Positions 26,860 to 36,186 of a stretch of 64,000 nt of DNA are shown one piece after another. The position numbers and the translations under genes are program-made. Within the stretch, counting starts at the first letter, position 1; every line of letters begins with the position of its first letter. A model generated the notes under the pieces. That model worked only from the letters and a program-made list of their open reading frames with translations, was not told the origin of the DNA and searched no databases. The DNA is taken from contig NZ_CP168151.1 in the NCBI RefSeq assembly GCF_026913205.2, positions 434,001-498,000 of the forward strand. Direction: 5' to 3'. The DNA comes from Lentilactobacillus sp. SPB1-3 (GTDB taxonomy: Bacteria; Bacillota; Bacilli; Lactobacillales; Lactobacillaceae).

Positions 26860-29157
26860 ATGGCAGATAGTATAAAAGACCAAGAACAGCAACATCTTAA
26901 TTACGTTACTGATCAAATTAAAGTAGCTGAAAATAATTTTTCTAGTAAGGTTAAATCTACTAAGAGAGATATCAAAGGAATTAACGACAATTTTGGCAAT
27001 GATGTCAGAATAAAAACTGATACATACAGTGGCATGATGGAGACAGCGATGTCGATTCGCCAACAGCAACAAATGCTTGCTGAACGTGAAAATCGGCAAG
27101 AATATGCTGCTAAGCAATTAGTAACATTAACTAAGTTGGAAAAAAATCCATACTTTGCCAGGATTGATTTTCAAGAAAATGGTGAAGCCAAACCAGAAAC
27201 GATTTATATTGGGATGGCTTCATTTACCGACCGACCAGATCATTATTTGATTTATGATTGGCGGGCACCAATTTCTAGTATTTATTACAATGGTGGAATT
27301 GGGGATGTTTCGTATGACACTCCAGATGGTGTCCAGACAGTTGACGTGCAGTTAAAACGTCAATTTCAAATTGAAGATGGCAGCATCAAGACGGTCTTTG
27401 ATACTGAAGAGGTAGTTGGAGACCAAATGCTACTAGATGCTCTGGGTGGCCACTCAGATACCAAGATGAAGAGTATCGTGACTACTATTCAAAAAGAGCA
27501 AAACAAGATCATTCGGGACACCAGTTCAGAGCTTTTGTTTGTACAAGGAGCCGCTGGTTCTGGAAAGACGGCCGCGGTATTACAACGAGTTGCTTATTTG
27601 CTTTACCAATATTCAGGAAAATTACATTCAGGACAAATTGTATTGTTCTCGCCAAACCAATTGTTTAATGATTATATTAATCAAGTGTTACCTGAACTTG
27701 GTGAGCAAAACATGGTTCAAATGACTTTCTATCAATACAGTTCGCACCGATTACCTAGTATTGAAGTAGAAACTTTATCACAAAGATTTGATGAACAGTT
27801 CACTGGAAATGCGCGCAAGGTTAATGAAATCAAGGGTAGCTTAGATTACTTTAAGGCTGTTACTGCATATGCTAACCATTTAAATAAAGAGGATATGAGG
27901 TTTAAAAACTTAGTATTCCAAGGCAAAGTATTGATTCCTAAGGAAAAGATCGCCGAAATTTACTATGGCTTTAATGAGAATTACAACCTTCGTAATAGAC
28001 TTTCGGCAACTAAGGAATCATTACTCAAAATTTTAAACCGCAAAGTGCGAGTTGAAATGAAGAAGGATTGGGTAGAAGAAGCAGTTCAAAATCTAACTAA
28101 AGAAGATATTCAACGAATGCATGCAGATGCAGAAGAAGAAATTGAAAATGCTGATAAGGAATTTAATTTCTTAGCCAGACAAATCGTTATCCAATCATTT
28201 AGAAAAGTGCAAAGACAAATCAACCGTAACCATTTCTTGAGTATGAACAACCAGTTTGTTCACATGATGCGCAGCCTTTCTCAAATCATTGATTTGCCTG
28301 CATACGGTTTGACAGAAGACGACTGGAAACAAGTTGTTGAAAATACCATCGACCGTTTGAAGAATGGTAAACTGTCTATTGATGATGCAACAACTTACTT
28401 ATATCTATATGATTTAATGACTGGTAAACGTGGCGAACGAGACATCAGATATTTATTTATTGATGAAGTTCAAGATTACTCAGCCTTTCAATTAGCATTC
28501 TTGAAGTTTAATTTCCCTAGAGCTAGATTTACTGTTTTAGGTGATTTGAACCAAGCAATTTTCACCCATGAAAACAGCCACAAGTTATTAGACGAACTCA
28601 GTGACATGTTTGATAGCGAGAAGACTAGTGTTGTTCAACTTACTAAGTCATATCGTTCAACTGCCCAGATCACTGATTTCACTAAAGAAATCTTGGATGA
28701 CGGTGCTGCAATTGAGTCATTCAATCGTGAGGGTGAAAAGCCAGTGATTTCAGTTGCTGCTAATGAAGCCACAGCTATTGAAACATTGAAACAACAGGCT
28801 GCCGAGAACTTAGAAGAGCATGAAACCACCGCGATCATTGGTAAAACTCTAGAAGAGTGTGAACAATTGTCTAAGAAGTTAAAGGCTGCTGGTGTCCGGG
28901 CAACATTTGTCAGAACTGAAAATCAACGATTAGTGAATGGAATTATCATCGTGCCATCATTCTTAGCTAAAGGTTTGGAATTTGATAGTATTATTATGTG
29001 GAATGCATCAAAGGAAAATTACGCTGATGAAGATGATCGCCAATTGGTTTACACTATTTGTACTAGAGCGATGCATCGATTAACTATTATCTCTGTTGGT
29101 GAGTTATCACCATTATTTGATAAGGTTGATCCATCACTTTACCAGCTACAGGACTGA
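26860..29157 (+). CDS. helD: RNA polymerase recycling motor ATPase HelD (UvrD-like)
   Basis: 765 residues from ATG 26860, which has a GGGGGAAAG site; an in-frame ATG at 26821 lies in the likely promoter and has none. A coiled-coil N-terminal arm (DQEQQHLNYVTDQIKVAE) precedes an SF1 helicase core with Walker A GAAGSGKTAA (from about residue 230), Walker B LFIDEVQDYS and motif VI-type QLVYTICTRAMHRL. HelD binds RNA polymerase and removes it from stalled or hibernating complexes using ATP. The next gene begins within 11 nt. Confidence 0.9.
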   Translation: MADSIKDQEQQHLNYVTDQIKVAENNFSSKVKSTKRDIKGINDNFGNDVRIKTDTYSGMMETAMSIRQQQQMLAERENRQEYAAKQLVTLTKLEKNPYFARIDFQENGEAKPETIYIGMASFTDRPDHYLIYDWRAPISSIYYNGGIGDVSYDTPDGVQTVDVQLKRQFQIEDGSIKTVFDTEEVVGDQMLLDALGGHSDTKMKSIVTTIQKEQNKIIRDTSSELLFVQGAAGSGKTAAVLQRVAYLLYQYSGKLHSGQIVLFSPNQLFNDYINQVLPELGEQNMVQMTFYQYSSHRLPSIEVETLSQRFDEQFTGNARKVNEIKGSLDYFKAVTAYANHLNKEDMRFKNLVFQGKVLIPKEKIAEIYYGFNENYNLRNRLSATKESLLKILNRKVRVEMKKDWVEEAVQNLTKEDIQRMHADAEEEIENADKEFNFLARQIVIQSFRKVQRQINRNHFLSMNNQFVHMMRSLSQIIDLPAYGLTEDDWKQVVENTIDRLKNGKLSIDDATTYLYLYDLMTGKRGERDIRYLFIDEVQDYSAFQLAFLKFNFPRARFTVLGDLNQAIFTHENSHKLLDELSDMFDSEKTSVVQLTKSYRSTAQITDFTKEILDDGAAIESFNREGEKPVISVAANEATAIETLKQQAAENLEEHETTAIIGKTLEECEQLSKKLKAAGVRATFVRTENQRLVNGIIIVPSFLAKGLEFDSIIMWNASKENYADEDDRQLVYTICTRAMHRLTIISVGELSPLFDKVDPSLYQLQD

Positions 29158-29167
29158 GGCGAGGATT

Positions 29168-30070
29168 GTGATTAGGTTTGATAATTTATCAGATAATTGT
29201 GAATTAGTTGATGTAGTCGATCCAAATGACGATGAAAAACAACATTTGAAGGCCTCTTATGGAGTTACCGACGAGCATTTGGGATACGCATACGATTATG
29301 ACGAACGGGCCCGGATGGAATATGATGAAGACAGTAATTTGATGACAATCATTTATGACACTGTTATGGATTCCACTGATCAAAATCTAGAGTTGGATCC
29401 AACGGCGCCAGTGATGTTTTTGTTTAATAGATCTAACTTGATTATTTTCACTACTAGTAATACTCATTTCATTACTGAACGAATCAAGACCATTAAGCGA
29501 ATTCAGCCTGAAGATGAGCCATTAGATATTGTTTTAAAGGCCATGTATATGTTGTCTGGAAGTTACTTTAATGTCATTCATAAGATTGATACCTCTAGGC
29601 AACGATTACAAAAGAGTTTGAAGAATCGTGTGACTAAATCGTCGATTACACAATTGACCGGCTTACAGACTCAGTTGGTTTATTACCTAACTTCACTGAG
29701 ATCTAATACCAGTTTGTTAACTGACTTGCAGCATTCAAAGGAAATAAAGGCTTCTGATGAGCAACAAGAGCAGATCGAAGATGACATCATTGAACTACAA
29801 CAGGGCTTAGAGATGGCCAACATGGCTAGCGATGTAATCTCTCACGTTGCCGATGCCTACAAGAGTGTTTTGGATACTGACTTGAATAATACGATGAAGT
29901 TATTGACAATGTATTCAATTTTATTAGCCTTACCTCAACTGGTGTTTGGCTTTTATGGACAAAACGTTAAGCTACCATTTGGCACCGGCGGCTGGGTAAT
30001 GACTATCGGTTGGTCTATTCTGCTAATGATAATTGGGGCAATAGTTTTAAATATTCATCAACGAAAATAA
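29168..30070 (+). CDS. CorA-like divalent cation transporter with a GQN in place of GMN
   Basis: 300 residues. I choose the GTG at 29168, preceded by GAGG sites; an earlier in-frame codon lies inside helD and would add non-homologous residues. A long cytoplasmic domain with a coiled region (DEQQEQIEDDIIELQQGLEMANMA) is followed by two C-terminal membrane helices. The loop motif that in CorA reads YGMN is YGQN here (residues 263-266). Family knowledge: GMN forms the Mg2+ selectivity ring, so transport may be altered. It is probably co-transcribed with helD. Confidence 0.8.
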   Translation: MIRFDNLSDNCELVDVVDPNDDEKQHLKASYGVTDEHLGYAYDYDERARMEYDEDSNLMTIIYDTVMDSTDQNLELDPTAPVMFLFNRSNLIIFTTSNTHFITERIKTIKRIQPEDEPLDIVLKAMYMLSGSYFNVIHKIDTSRQRLQKSLKNRVTKSSITQLTGLQTQLVYYLTSLRSNTSLLTDLQHSKEIKASDEQQEQIEDDIIELQQGLEMANMASDVISHVADAYKSVLDTDLNNTMKLLTMYSILLALPQLVFGFYGQNVKLPFGTGGWVMTIGWSILLMIIGAIVLNIHQRK

Positions 30071-30142
30071 TTATGGATGGTGGTTAATGATTTCTGAATG
30101 GAAGTCGCTAACCACCATTTTATTTATTAAGAAAGAACGTGC

Positions 30143-30177
30143 TAACTACGAATCATCGTAGTTAATAATGGTATAAT
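30143..30177 (+). promoter_or_regulatory. coaA promoter with overlapping palindrome
   Basis: A perfect 9-bp inverted repeat (TAACTACGA/TCGTAGTTA, 30143-30151 and 30156-30164) lies just before an extended -10 (TGGTATAAT, TATAAT at 30172-30177). There is no T run, so an operator is likelier than a terminator. Confidence 0.5.
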
Positions 30178-30206
30178 TTACTGGACTAAAACTTCGGAGA
30201 TATATT

Positions 30207-31130
30207 ATGGCTGAATTGATTAATTATTACTCATTTACAAAAGATGAGTGGAAAAATTTTTATTCGGATCCTGAATTACCCTTAACTGAAAATGAATTAA
30301 AACACATTAAGGCATTTAATGATCAGATTTCTTTGCAAGATGTGTCTGATATTTATATTCCATTAATTCGCATGCTTAAATTGCAAAAGGACAATTTTTC
30401 AAAATGGCAGACTGAAAAGGCTCGCTTTTTACATAAACCAGTGAGAAACGTTCCTTTTATTATTGGAATTTCTGGTAGTGTGGCGGTGGGTAAGTCGACG
30501 ACTGCCAGAGTACTAGAGGAGCTATTAACCAGCTACTTTACTGGTGAGCATGTTCAATTGATTACCACAGATGGTTTCTTGTACTCAACAGATGAATTGA
30601 AGAAGCGGGGGATTTTAAATCGAAAAGGATTCCCTGAAAGCTATGATATGGAATCTCTGATCGACTTTTTGAATCGGGTTAAATCGGGAGTTCCTGTCAT
30701 TAAAACACCAGTATATTCGCATCAGGTGTACGACATCGTCCCTGATCAATTTGAAGTTATTAACCGACCAGATGTGCTGATCGTTGAAGGAATCAATACA
30801 TTGCAGTTACCACAAAACCAGCAAATTTATATCTCCGATTTTACCGACTTTTCTATATATATGGATGCCGACCCTGACCTGATCAAAAAGTGGTATTTGG
30901 AAAGATTTGGCAAACTAATTGATACTGCTTTTCGTGATCCAGACAACTATTATCATGAATATGCAATTGGTGATCGGGATAAAGCTTTTGATATGGCTAA
31001 GCGAGTCTGGCAAGACATTGATATGCCAAACTTAGAGGAAAATATTTTGCCAACCCGGTCCAGAGCTGATATGATTATGCACAAATCGCTCGGCCATCGA
31101 ATCGATCGATTGTACTTACGTAAGTACTAA
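30207..31130 (+). CDS. coaA: Type I pantothenate kinase
   Basis: 307 residues, cytoplasmic. P-loop GSVAVGKST at residues 90-98, then TTDGFLYSTDELKKRGILNRKGFPESYD, the pantothenate-binding segment of CoaA. It phosphorylates pantothenate, the first step of coenzyme A synthesis. Length matches the family. It has its own promoter and directly precedes guaA. Confidence 0.95.
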   Translation: MAELINYYSFTKDEWKNFYSDPELPLTENELKHIKAFNDQISLQDVSDIYIPLIRMLKLQKDNFSKWQTEKARFLHKPVRNVPFIIGISGSVAVGKSTTARVLEELLTSYFTGEHVQLITTDGFLYSTDELKKRGILNRKGFPESYDMESLIDFLNRVKSGVPVIKTPVYSHQVYDIVPDQFEVINRPDVLIVEGINTLQLPQNQQIYISDFTDFSIYMDADPDLIKKWYLERFGKLIDTAFRDPDNYYHEYAIGDRDKAFDMAKRVWQDIDMPNLEENILPTRSRADMIMHKSLGHRIDRLYLRKY

Positions 31131-31152
31131 TTGTTTGTGTTTTAATTGATGG

Positions 31153-31182
31153 TTGACCTGGAAGCGTTTAATCATTTATGAT
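31153..31182 (+). promoter_or_regulatory. Probable guaA promoter
   Basis: TTGACC (31153-31158), an 18-nt spacer, and TATGAT (31177-31182), about 30 nt before the TTG start. No purine riboswitch core is visible. Confidence 0.5.
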
Positions 31183-31212
31183 GGATATAATAATTTTGAA
31201 AGGGTGGAAAAC

Positions 31213-32766
31213 TTGGCAAACATTGATTTATCAACTTTTGATAAGATTCTGGTGCTAGATTTTGGTAGCCAGTACAACCAATTGATCACTAGGCGAATTA
31301 GAGATTTAGGCGTATATTCCGAACTTAAGTCTCATAAATTGTCCGCCCAAGAGATCAAAGACATGAACCCTAAGGGAATTATTTTCTCTGGAGGTCCCAA
31401 CAGTGTTTACGCAGATGGCGCATTCAAAGTCGACCCAGATATTTTCAAACTGGGAATTCCGATTCTTGGAATTTGTTACGGAATGCAGATTATGGCTTAC
31501 ACCCTTAATGGTGGCGTTGAGAAGGCCGAAAATAGTGAATATGGTCATGCAGATATTGAAGTAACTGCTGACGATGCTACTTTATTCCAAGGCCTTCCTA
31601 AGAAGCAACCTGTATGGATGAGTCATGGTGACTTAGTTACCAAAGTCCCTGAGGGATTTGAATCAGTTGCCACTAGTAAAGATTGTCCAATCTCAGCTAT
31701 GCAAGATTTAGACCGTAAATTCTACGGAATTCAATTCCATGCTGAAGTTCGTAACACTAAGTACGGAAATGACATTCTTAAGAGCTTTGCTTTTGATGTT
31801 TGTCAGGCTGAAGCTAACTGGTCAATGAATGACTTCATTGATTTGCAAATCAACCACATTCGCGAAGTTGTTGGCGATAAGAAGGTGCTATTGGGCCTTT
31901 CTGGTGGTGTTGATTCATCTGTTGTTGGTGTGCTTTTGCACAAGGCAATTGGTGATCAATTAACTAGTATTTTCGTCGATCATGGTTTGCTCAGAAAGTA
32001 TGAAGCTGACCAAGTAATGGATAGTTTAGCCGGTAAATTCGGTTTGAATATCATTAAAGTGGATGCTCAAGAACGATTCTTATCAAAACTTGCCGGGGTT
32101 TCTGATCCTGAAAAGAAACGTAAAATCATTGGTAATGAATTCATTCAAGTATTTAACGATGAAGCCCAAAAATTGGATGGTATTGATTTCTTAGCACAGG
32201 GTACTTTGTATACTGATGTGATTGAATCAGGAACAGATACTGCTCAAACTATTAAGTCTCACCATAATGTTGGTGGCCTTCCAGAAGACATGCACTTCCA
32301 ATTGATCGAACCTTTGAACTCATTGTTTAAAGATGAAGCTCGAGCAATCGGTGAAGAATTAGGCATGCCAGAAGAACTTGTTTGGCGTCAACCATTCCCA
32401 GGACCTGGTTTGGGAATCCGAGTAATCGGTGAAGTTACCGAAGATAAACTAAAAATCGTCCGTGATAGTGACTTTGTCTTAAGAGATGAAATTGCTAAGG
32501 CCGGTTTGGATCGTGATATCTGGCAATACTTCACTGTTCTCCCTGGATTCAAATCAGTTGGGGTAATGGGTGATGGTCGAACTTATGACTATACAATTGC
32601 TATTCGTGGAGTTAACTCAGTTGACGGGATGACCGCTGACTTTGCTAGAATTCCATGGGATGTCTTGCAAAAGATTTCTGTCAGAATGGTAAACGAAGTA
32701 GATGGGATTAACCGCGTAGTGTATGACATTACGAGTAAGCCACCTTCGACAATTGAATGGGAATAA
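31213..32766 (+). CDS. guaA: GMP synthase (glutamine-hydrolysing)
   Basis: 517 residues, which matches lactobacillar GuaA when started at TTG 31213, 5 nt after AGGGTGG; the product begins [20 protein letters not shown]. The class I amidotransferase domain has the nucleophile Cys88 in GICYG and the His in FHAEV. The ATP pyrophosphatase loop is [10 protein letters not shown] (about residue 228), and the C-terminal dimer domain ends PPSTIEWE. It converts XMP to GMP. The 3' end of guaA is a known integration hotspot for genomic islands, and an AT-rich defence cluster starts 200 bp downstream. Confidence 0.96.
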   Translation: MANIDLSTFDKILVLDFGSQYNQLITRRIRDLGVYSELKSHKLSAQEIKDMNPKGIIFSGGPNSVYADGAFKVDPDIFKLGIPILGICYGMQIMAYTLNGGVEKAENSEYGHADIEVTADDATLFQGLPKKQPVWMSHGDLVTKVPEGFESVATSKDCPISAMQDLDRKFYGIQFHAEVRNTKYGNDILKSFAFDVCQAEANWSMNDFIDLQINHIREVVGDKKVLLGLSGGVDSSVVGVLLHKAIGDQLTSIFVDHGLLRKYEADQVMDSLAGKFGLNIIKVDAQERFLSKLAGVSDPEKKRKIIGNEFIQVFNDEAQKLDGIDFLAQGTLYTDVIESGTDTAQTIKSHHNVGGLPEDMHFQLIEPLNSLFKDEARAIGEELGMPEELVWRQPFPGPGLGIRVIGEVTEDKLKIVRDSDFVLRDEIAKAGLDRDIWQYFTVLPGFKSVGVMGDGRTYDYTIAIRGVNSVDGMTADFARIPWDVLQKISVRMVNEVDGINRVVYDITSKPPSTIEWE

Positions 32767-32775
32767 TTCCCAAAT

Positions 32776-32809
32776 AAAAAGGAGTTCTCCGTGGGGAGAG
32801 CTCCTTTTT
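32776..32809 (+). terminator. Rho-independent terminator of guaA
   Basis: 15-bp stem (AAAAAGGAGTTCTCC with GGAGAGCTCCTTTTT, one G-T pair), T run. Confidence 0.9.
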
Positions 32810-32905
32810 ATTTGGTTAGATAATGTATAAACAATTATTTATCCAAGAGTATCATCAAGTATGTACGACTTTTTTTGTTTATTATTTGTTTTAACTAAAA
32901 ATTCA

Positions 32906-32934
32906 TTGTGTTTATTATCTTATCCATGGATAAT
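32906..32934 (+). promoter_or_regulatory. Putative promoter/operator of the defence operon
   Basis: TTGTGT (32906-32911), a 17-nt spacer, and GATAAT (32929-32934) fit a promoter about 36 bp before the methyltransferase ATG. A perfect 14-bp palindrome, TTATCCATGGATAA (32920-32933), overlaps the -10, so a repressor could sit there. No regulator gene is recognised in the rightward arm. Confidence 0.45.
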
Positions 32935-32970
32935 ATTATATTGAAATATAGTTAGTCTGGAGTTAATTAA

Positions 32971-35313
32971 ATGTTAGTAACCGAAATTGAAGACCGTATC
33001 ACAGATATTATTAATGAGGATAATCCAAATCAGTTTATTTATGATTTTATGAGTGTTTACGATTTTCCTAAGGCAACAATAACCAAGTTAAAAAAGGGTA
33101 TTAACAATCTATCTAAGGAGTCGGGTGAGGTTTATTTAAAAAATCGATTATTTTTTAAACAAGTAAGCGGCGACTTAATGCAGAGCTTCGTTGATGCAAA
33201 ACAAAAGGTAGATAATATTGGATCAAAGCCACGTTATATTATGGTAACTGATTTTAACAGAATATTAGCTGAAGATACAAAGACAGCGGATACTTTGGAT
33301 ATTGAATTTAAGCGATTGCCACAAAAGTTTGAATTTTTCTTGGCTTGGAATGGAATTGAGAAGGCAGATTTTGATAAGGAAAACCCTGCTGATGTTCGGG
33401 CTGCTGAAAGATTTGCTAAGTTATATGATGTGGTTATTAAGGATAATCCTAATGCATCTCGTAAAGGATTAAACTTATTCTTAATTAGAATTTTATTCTG
33501 TTTGTTTGCTGAAGATACCAACATTTTTGAACATGATTTATTTACAAATCGAGTTAAGCAAATGACAGCAGATGATGGCCATGATTTTAATGACTTTGTA
33601 AGGGAATTATTTGGAGTTTTAGATATTGAAAAAAATCAAAGGCCTACTGATACACCTAGCTGGGTCAATGATTTTCCCTATGTGGATGGTGATTTGTTTA
33701 GAGACCAACATGAATCTCTAAAGTTTAGTGTTAAATCACGAAAGTTAATTATTGATGCGGGAGAACTGCTTAATTGGGATCAGATTAATCCCGATATTTT
33801 AGGGTCAATGATTCAAGCAGTTGCTAGCGAGGATAGCCGGAGTCATCTTGGTATGCACTACACATCGGTTCCAAATATTATGAAGGTTATCAAGCCATTA
33901 TTCTTGGATGGGTTACGTGAAGAGTTTGAATCTGCAAGAGGAAATGAGGATAAACTACAGAAACTTTATAATCGGATAGGAAAAATCAAATTTATGGATC
34001 CTGCCTGTGGCTCAGGAAATTTTCTAATCATCACATATAAAGAATTACGACAACTTGAAATTGATATTTTGATTGAACTGAATAACATTGGAGTTTCCAC
34101 GATGTATGTACCGTCAGTGACGTTGAGTCAATTTTATGGTATTGAAATTGATGATTTCGCATGTGATGTTACACGATTATCATTATGGATTGCAGAACAT
34201 CAAATGAATATGCAATTACATGAACAAATTAGTGACGCAGTCAGACCAACATTACCTTTACAGCATGCAGGTGCGGTTTTATGTGAAAATGCATTACAGG
34301 TAGATTGGAACAATATTATGCCATCAAGTAAAGTTGATGAATCATATATATTTGGTAATCCTCCATACGTAGGTGCCAATAATCAATCTGATGAACAAAA
34401 AAAAGATTTGAATTTTGTTTTTGGAGATAAAATTTCGACCGGAGAGTTAGATTACATTTGTGGATGGTTTTATAGTGGTGCTCGTTATATACAAAGTAAA
34501 AATTCATCTTTTTCGTTCGTTACCACCAATTCATTAACGGAAGGCAAATTGGTTGGTAATTTTTGGCCAATAGTACTTTCCATGAATTTAGAAATAACGT
34601 CTGCGTATCAAGGATTTAAGTGGAATAATAACGCGAAAAACAATGCAAATGTAACGGTTGAAATCATTCAAATGTCAAATTTGCAAAAAAATAGTAATAA
34701 GTACCTTTTTAATAATTTAGGAAAAAAAGTGGTTAGGAATATTAACATGTACCTAAATGAGGGTGAAACGACAATTGTTTATAAAAAAAATGGTTCCCCC
34801 TTATTTGATATACCAATTATGTATTCTGGTAATAGAGCAACTGATGGAAAAGGTAATCTTCGATTTTCTCGGGATGAATATAGTAATCTTATAAGTCACG
34901 CAAGTCATCTCACCTCTTATTTTAGAAAATTAATTGGTGGAAAAGAGGTTATTAATAACACATATAATTATGCACTATGGATCAATAAAGAACAGTTTGA
35001 GTCAATGGAAAATGAAGTAATTCTTAATAGAATTGATAATGTAAGGAGTGCAAGAAAAAACAATCCATCATTAAGAAGTACTCCTTGGAGATTCAGAGAT
35101 ACACGAGTACCACAAAAATTGATGTTAGTTATACCAGCAACGTCATCAGAAAATAGATATTATGTTCCAATGGCATTTTACGATAATAATTATGTGGCAA
35201 ATAATTCTACGATGGTGATATACGATAGTCCCTTATGGTTATTTGGAATATTGCAATCGCATATGCATATGCTTTGGTTAAGAAAAATTAGAAACGCGGT
35301 TGAGATATTCTAA
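32971..35313 (+). CDS. MmeI-like class I SAM-dependent adenine-N6 DNA methyltransferase (main part; frameshifted near the end)
   Basis: 780 residues. After an N-terminal domain of about 300 residues comes the gamma-type methyltransferase core: motif I DPACGSGNF at about 343-351 (SAM binding) and motif IV NPPY at 463-466 (catalysis, adenine N6). The target-recognition region follows (about 560-760). The frame closes early with NAVEIF at 35313, whereas the family's usual continuation (RYSKELVYNTFPIPEL) is in another frame from 35300. The protein lacks its last 100 residues unless recoded. The N-terminus lacks a clear PD-ExK nuclease, so it may be methylase only. AT-rich compared with guaA. First gene of the defence cluster. 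Confidence 0.85.
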   Translation: MLVTEIEDRITDIINEDNPNQFIYDFMSVYDFPKATITKLKKGINNLSKESGEVYLKNRLFFKQVSGDLMQSFVDAKQKVDNIGSKPRYIMVTDFNRILAEDTKTADTLDIEFKRLPQKFEFFLAWNGIEKADFDKENPADVRAAERFAKLYDVVIKDNPNASRKGLNLFLIRILFCLFAEDTNIFEHDLFTNRVKQMTADDGHDFNDFVRELFGVLDIEKNQRPTDTPSWVNDFPYVDGDLFRDQHESLKFSVKSRKLIIDAGELLNWDQINPDILGSMIQAVASEDSRSHLGMHYTSVPNIMKVIKPLFLDGLREEFESARGNEDKLQKLYNRIGKIKFMDPACGSGNFLIITYKELRQLEIDILIELNNIGVSTMYVPSVTLSQFYGIEIDDFACDVTRLSLWIAEHQMNMQLHEQISDAVRPTLPLQHAGAVLCENALQVDWNNIMPSSKVDESYIFGNPPYVGANNQSDEQKKDLNFVFGDKISTGELDYICGWFYSGARYIQSKNSSFSFVTTNSLTEGKLVGNFWPIVLSMNLEITSAYQGFKWNNNAKNNANVTVEIIQMSNLQKNSNKYLFNNLGKKVVRNINMYLNEGETTIVYKKNGSPLFDIPIMYSGNRATDGKGNLRFSRDEYSNLISHASHLTSYFRKLIGGKEVINNTYNYALWINKEQFESMENEVILNRIDNVRSARKNNPSLRSTPWRFRDTRVPQKLMLVIPATSSENRYYVPMAFYDNNYVANNSTMVIYDSPLWLFGILQSHMHMLWLRKIRNAVEIF

Positions 35314-35620
35314 AGAGTTAGTTTATAACACTTTTCCTATTCCCGAATTAACTTCTAGAAGGAAAAAAGAAATGGAAAAACTTATCTGGAATATCATTGA
35401 TATTCGTGATGAAGAAGGTGGAACTCTAGCTGAATTATACGGATCACCATTGGCTAGTAAAAGTCCTAAACCAATGAATTCGAGATTAGAGGAAGCGCAT
35501 AAAGAATTGGATAAGTTGGTCGATTATGCTTATAAATCATCAGGATTTAAAGATGATAATGAGCGCCTATCATTGCTACTTGATATGTATAGAAAAAAAG
35601 TTGAAGAGGTTAAGAGATGA
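35300..35620 (+). pseudogene. C-terminal fragment of the DNA methyltransferase, out of frame
   Basis: 106 residues beginning (TTG) RYSKELVYNTFPIPEL, the expected continuation of the MmeI-like protein: the conserved RYS...VYN.FP.P segment followed by a helical domain ending KKVEEVKR. It overlaps the truncated upstream frame by 14 nt. The join reads LRKI then KLETRLRYS, apparently missing a Gly-Gly-type turn, so a small deletion near the AAAATTA at 35283-35289 is the likely cause. It may be a true mutation, phase variation, or a base-calling error. Its TGA overlaps the SLATT ATG by 4 nt. Confidence 0.75.
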
Positions 35621-36186
35621 TTAGTAATCGTGAAAGAGTCTTTAATAATACGATTGACTTATTATTAAGTGTTAGTTGGACTCAAAAGATTACCGCTGAA
35701 CATTATGACCTATTATCAAAGTATTCAACTTGGATAAAATGGATAAGAATATTTTCTACCTTGCTCACATCTACAACAGTGGCGACATTATTTGCAAGCA
35801 ATAATTTTAAAACTAAGCTTGCAGCAATCGTCGGATCAATATTATTAACTTTGTTAGAAATTATAACGAATCAATTTAATATAGAAAAATCGATGGCTAA
35901 ACTGTCTATTTTAAAGGAAGAATTATGGAATATTAAAATTGATATTACTGGATTAGCTCGACGACTTAAATGTGTTTCAGATGATGTCAAAATTGATGAA
36001 TTAGAGGTTGGGTACAATGATTTGTTGAATAAAGTAAAAAGTATTCAGGCGGAAATTCCTTCAGCACCTAAGATATCAATAGTTAATGCCTCAAGAGATA
36101 TACACGAAAGAAATGATAATGATATTTGGAATGATAGAGAAAAATTACTTCCACGAGATATCTTGCATTTTAAGGAGAATGATTAA
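35617..36186 (+). CDS. SLATT domain two-TM effector protein
   Basis: 189 residues. Two membrane helices at about 39-60 (WIKWIRIFSTLLTSTTVATLF) and 67-85 (KLAAIVGSILLTLLEIITN) are followed by a cytoplasmic helical region. This is the SLATT layout (SMODS- and SLOG-associating two-TM effector), predicted to form pores that kill or arrest the cell when a nucleotide signal is made. The gene directly abuts the CD-NTase gene (TAA-ATG), the classical pairing. Its start overlaps the methyltransferase stop (ATGA). The family call rests on topology and context. Confidence 0.78.
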   Translation: MISNRERVFNNTIDLLLSVSWTQKITAEHYDLLSKYSTWIKWIRIFSTLLTSTTVATLFASNNFKTKLAAIVGSILLTLLEIITNQFNIEKSMAKLSILKEELWNIKIDITGLARRLKCVSDDVKIDELEVGYNDLLNKVKSIQAEIPSAPKISIVNASRDIHERNDNDIWNDREKLLPRDILHFKEND

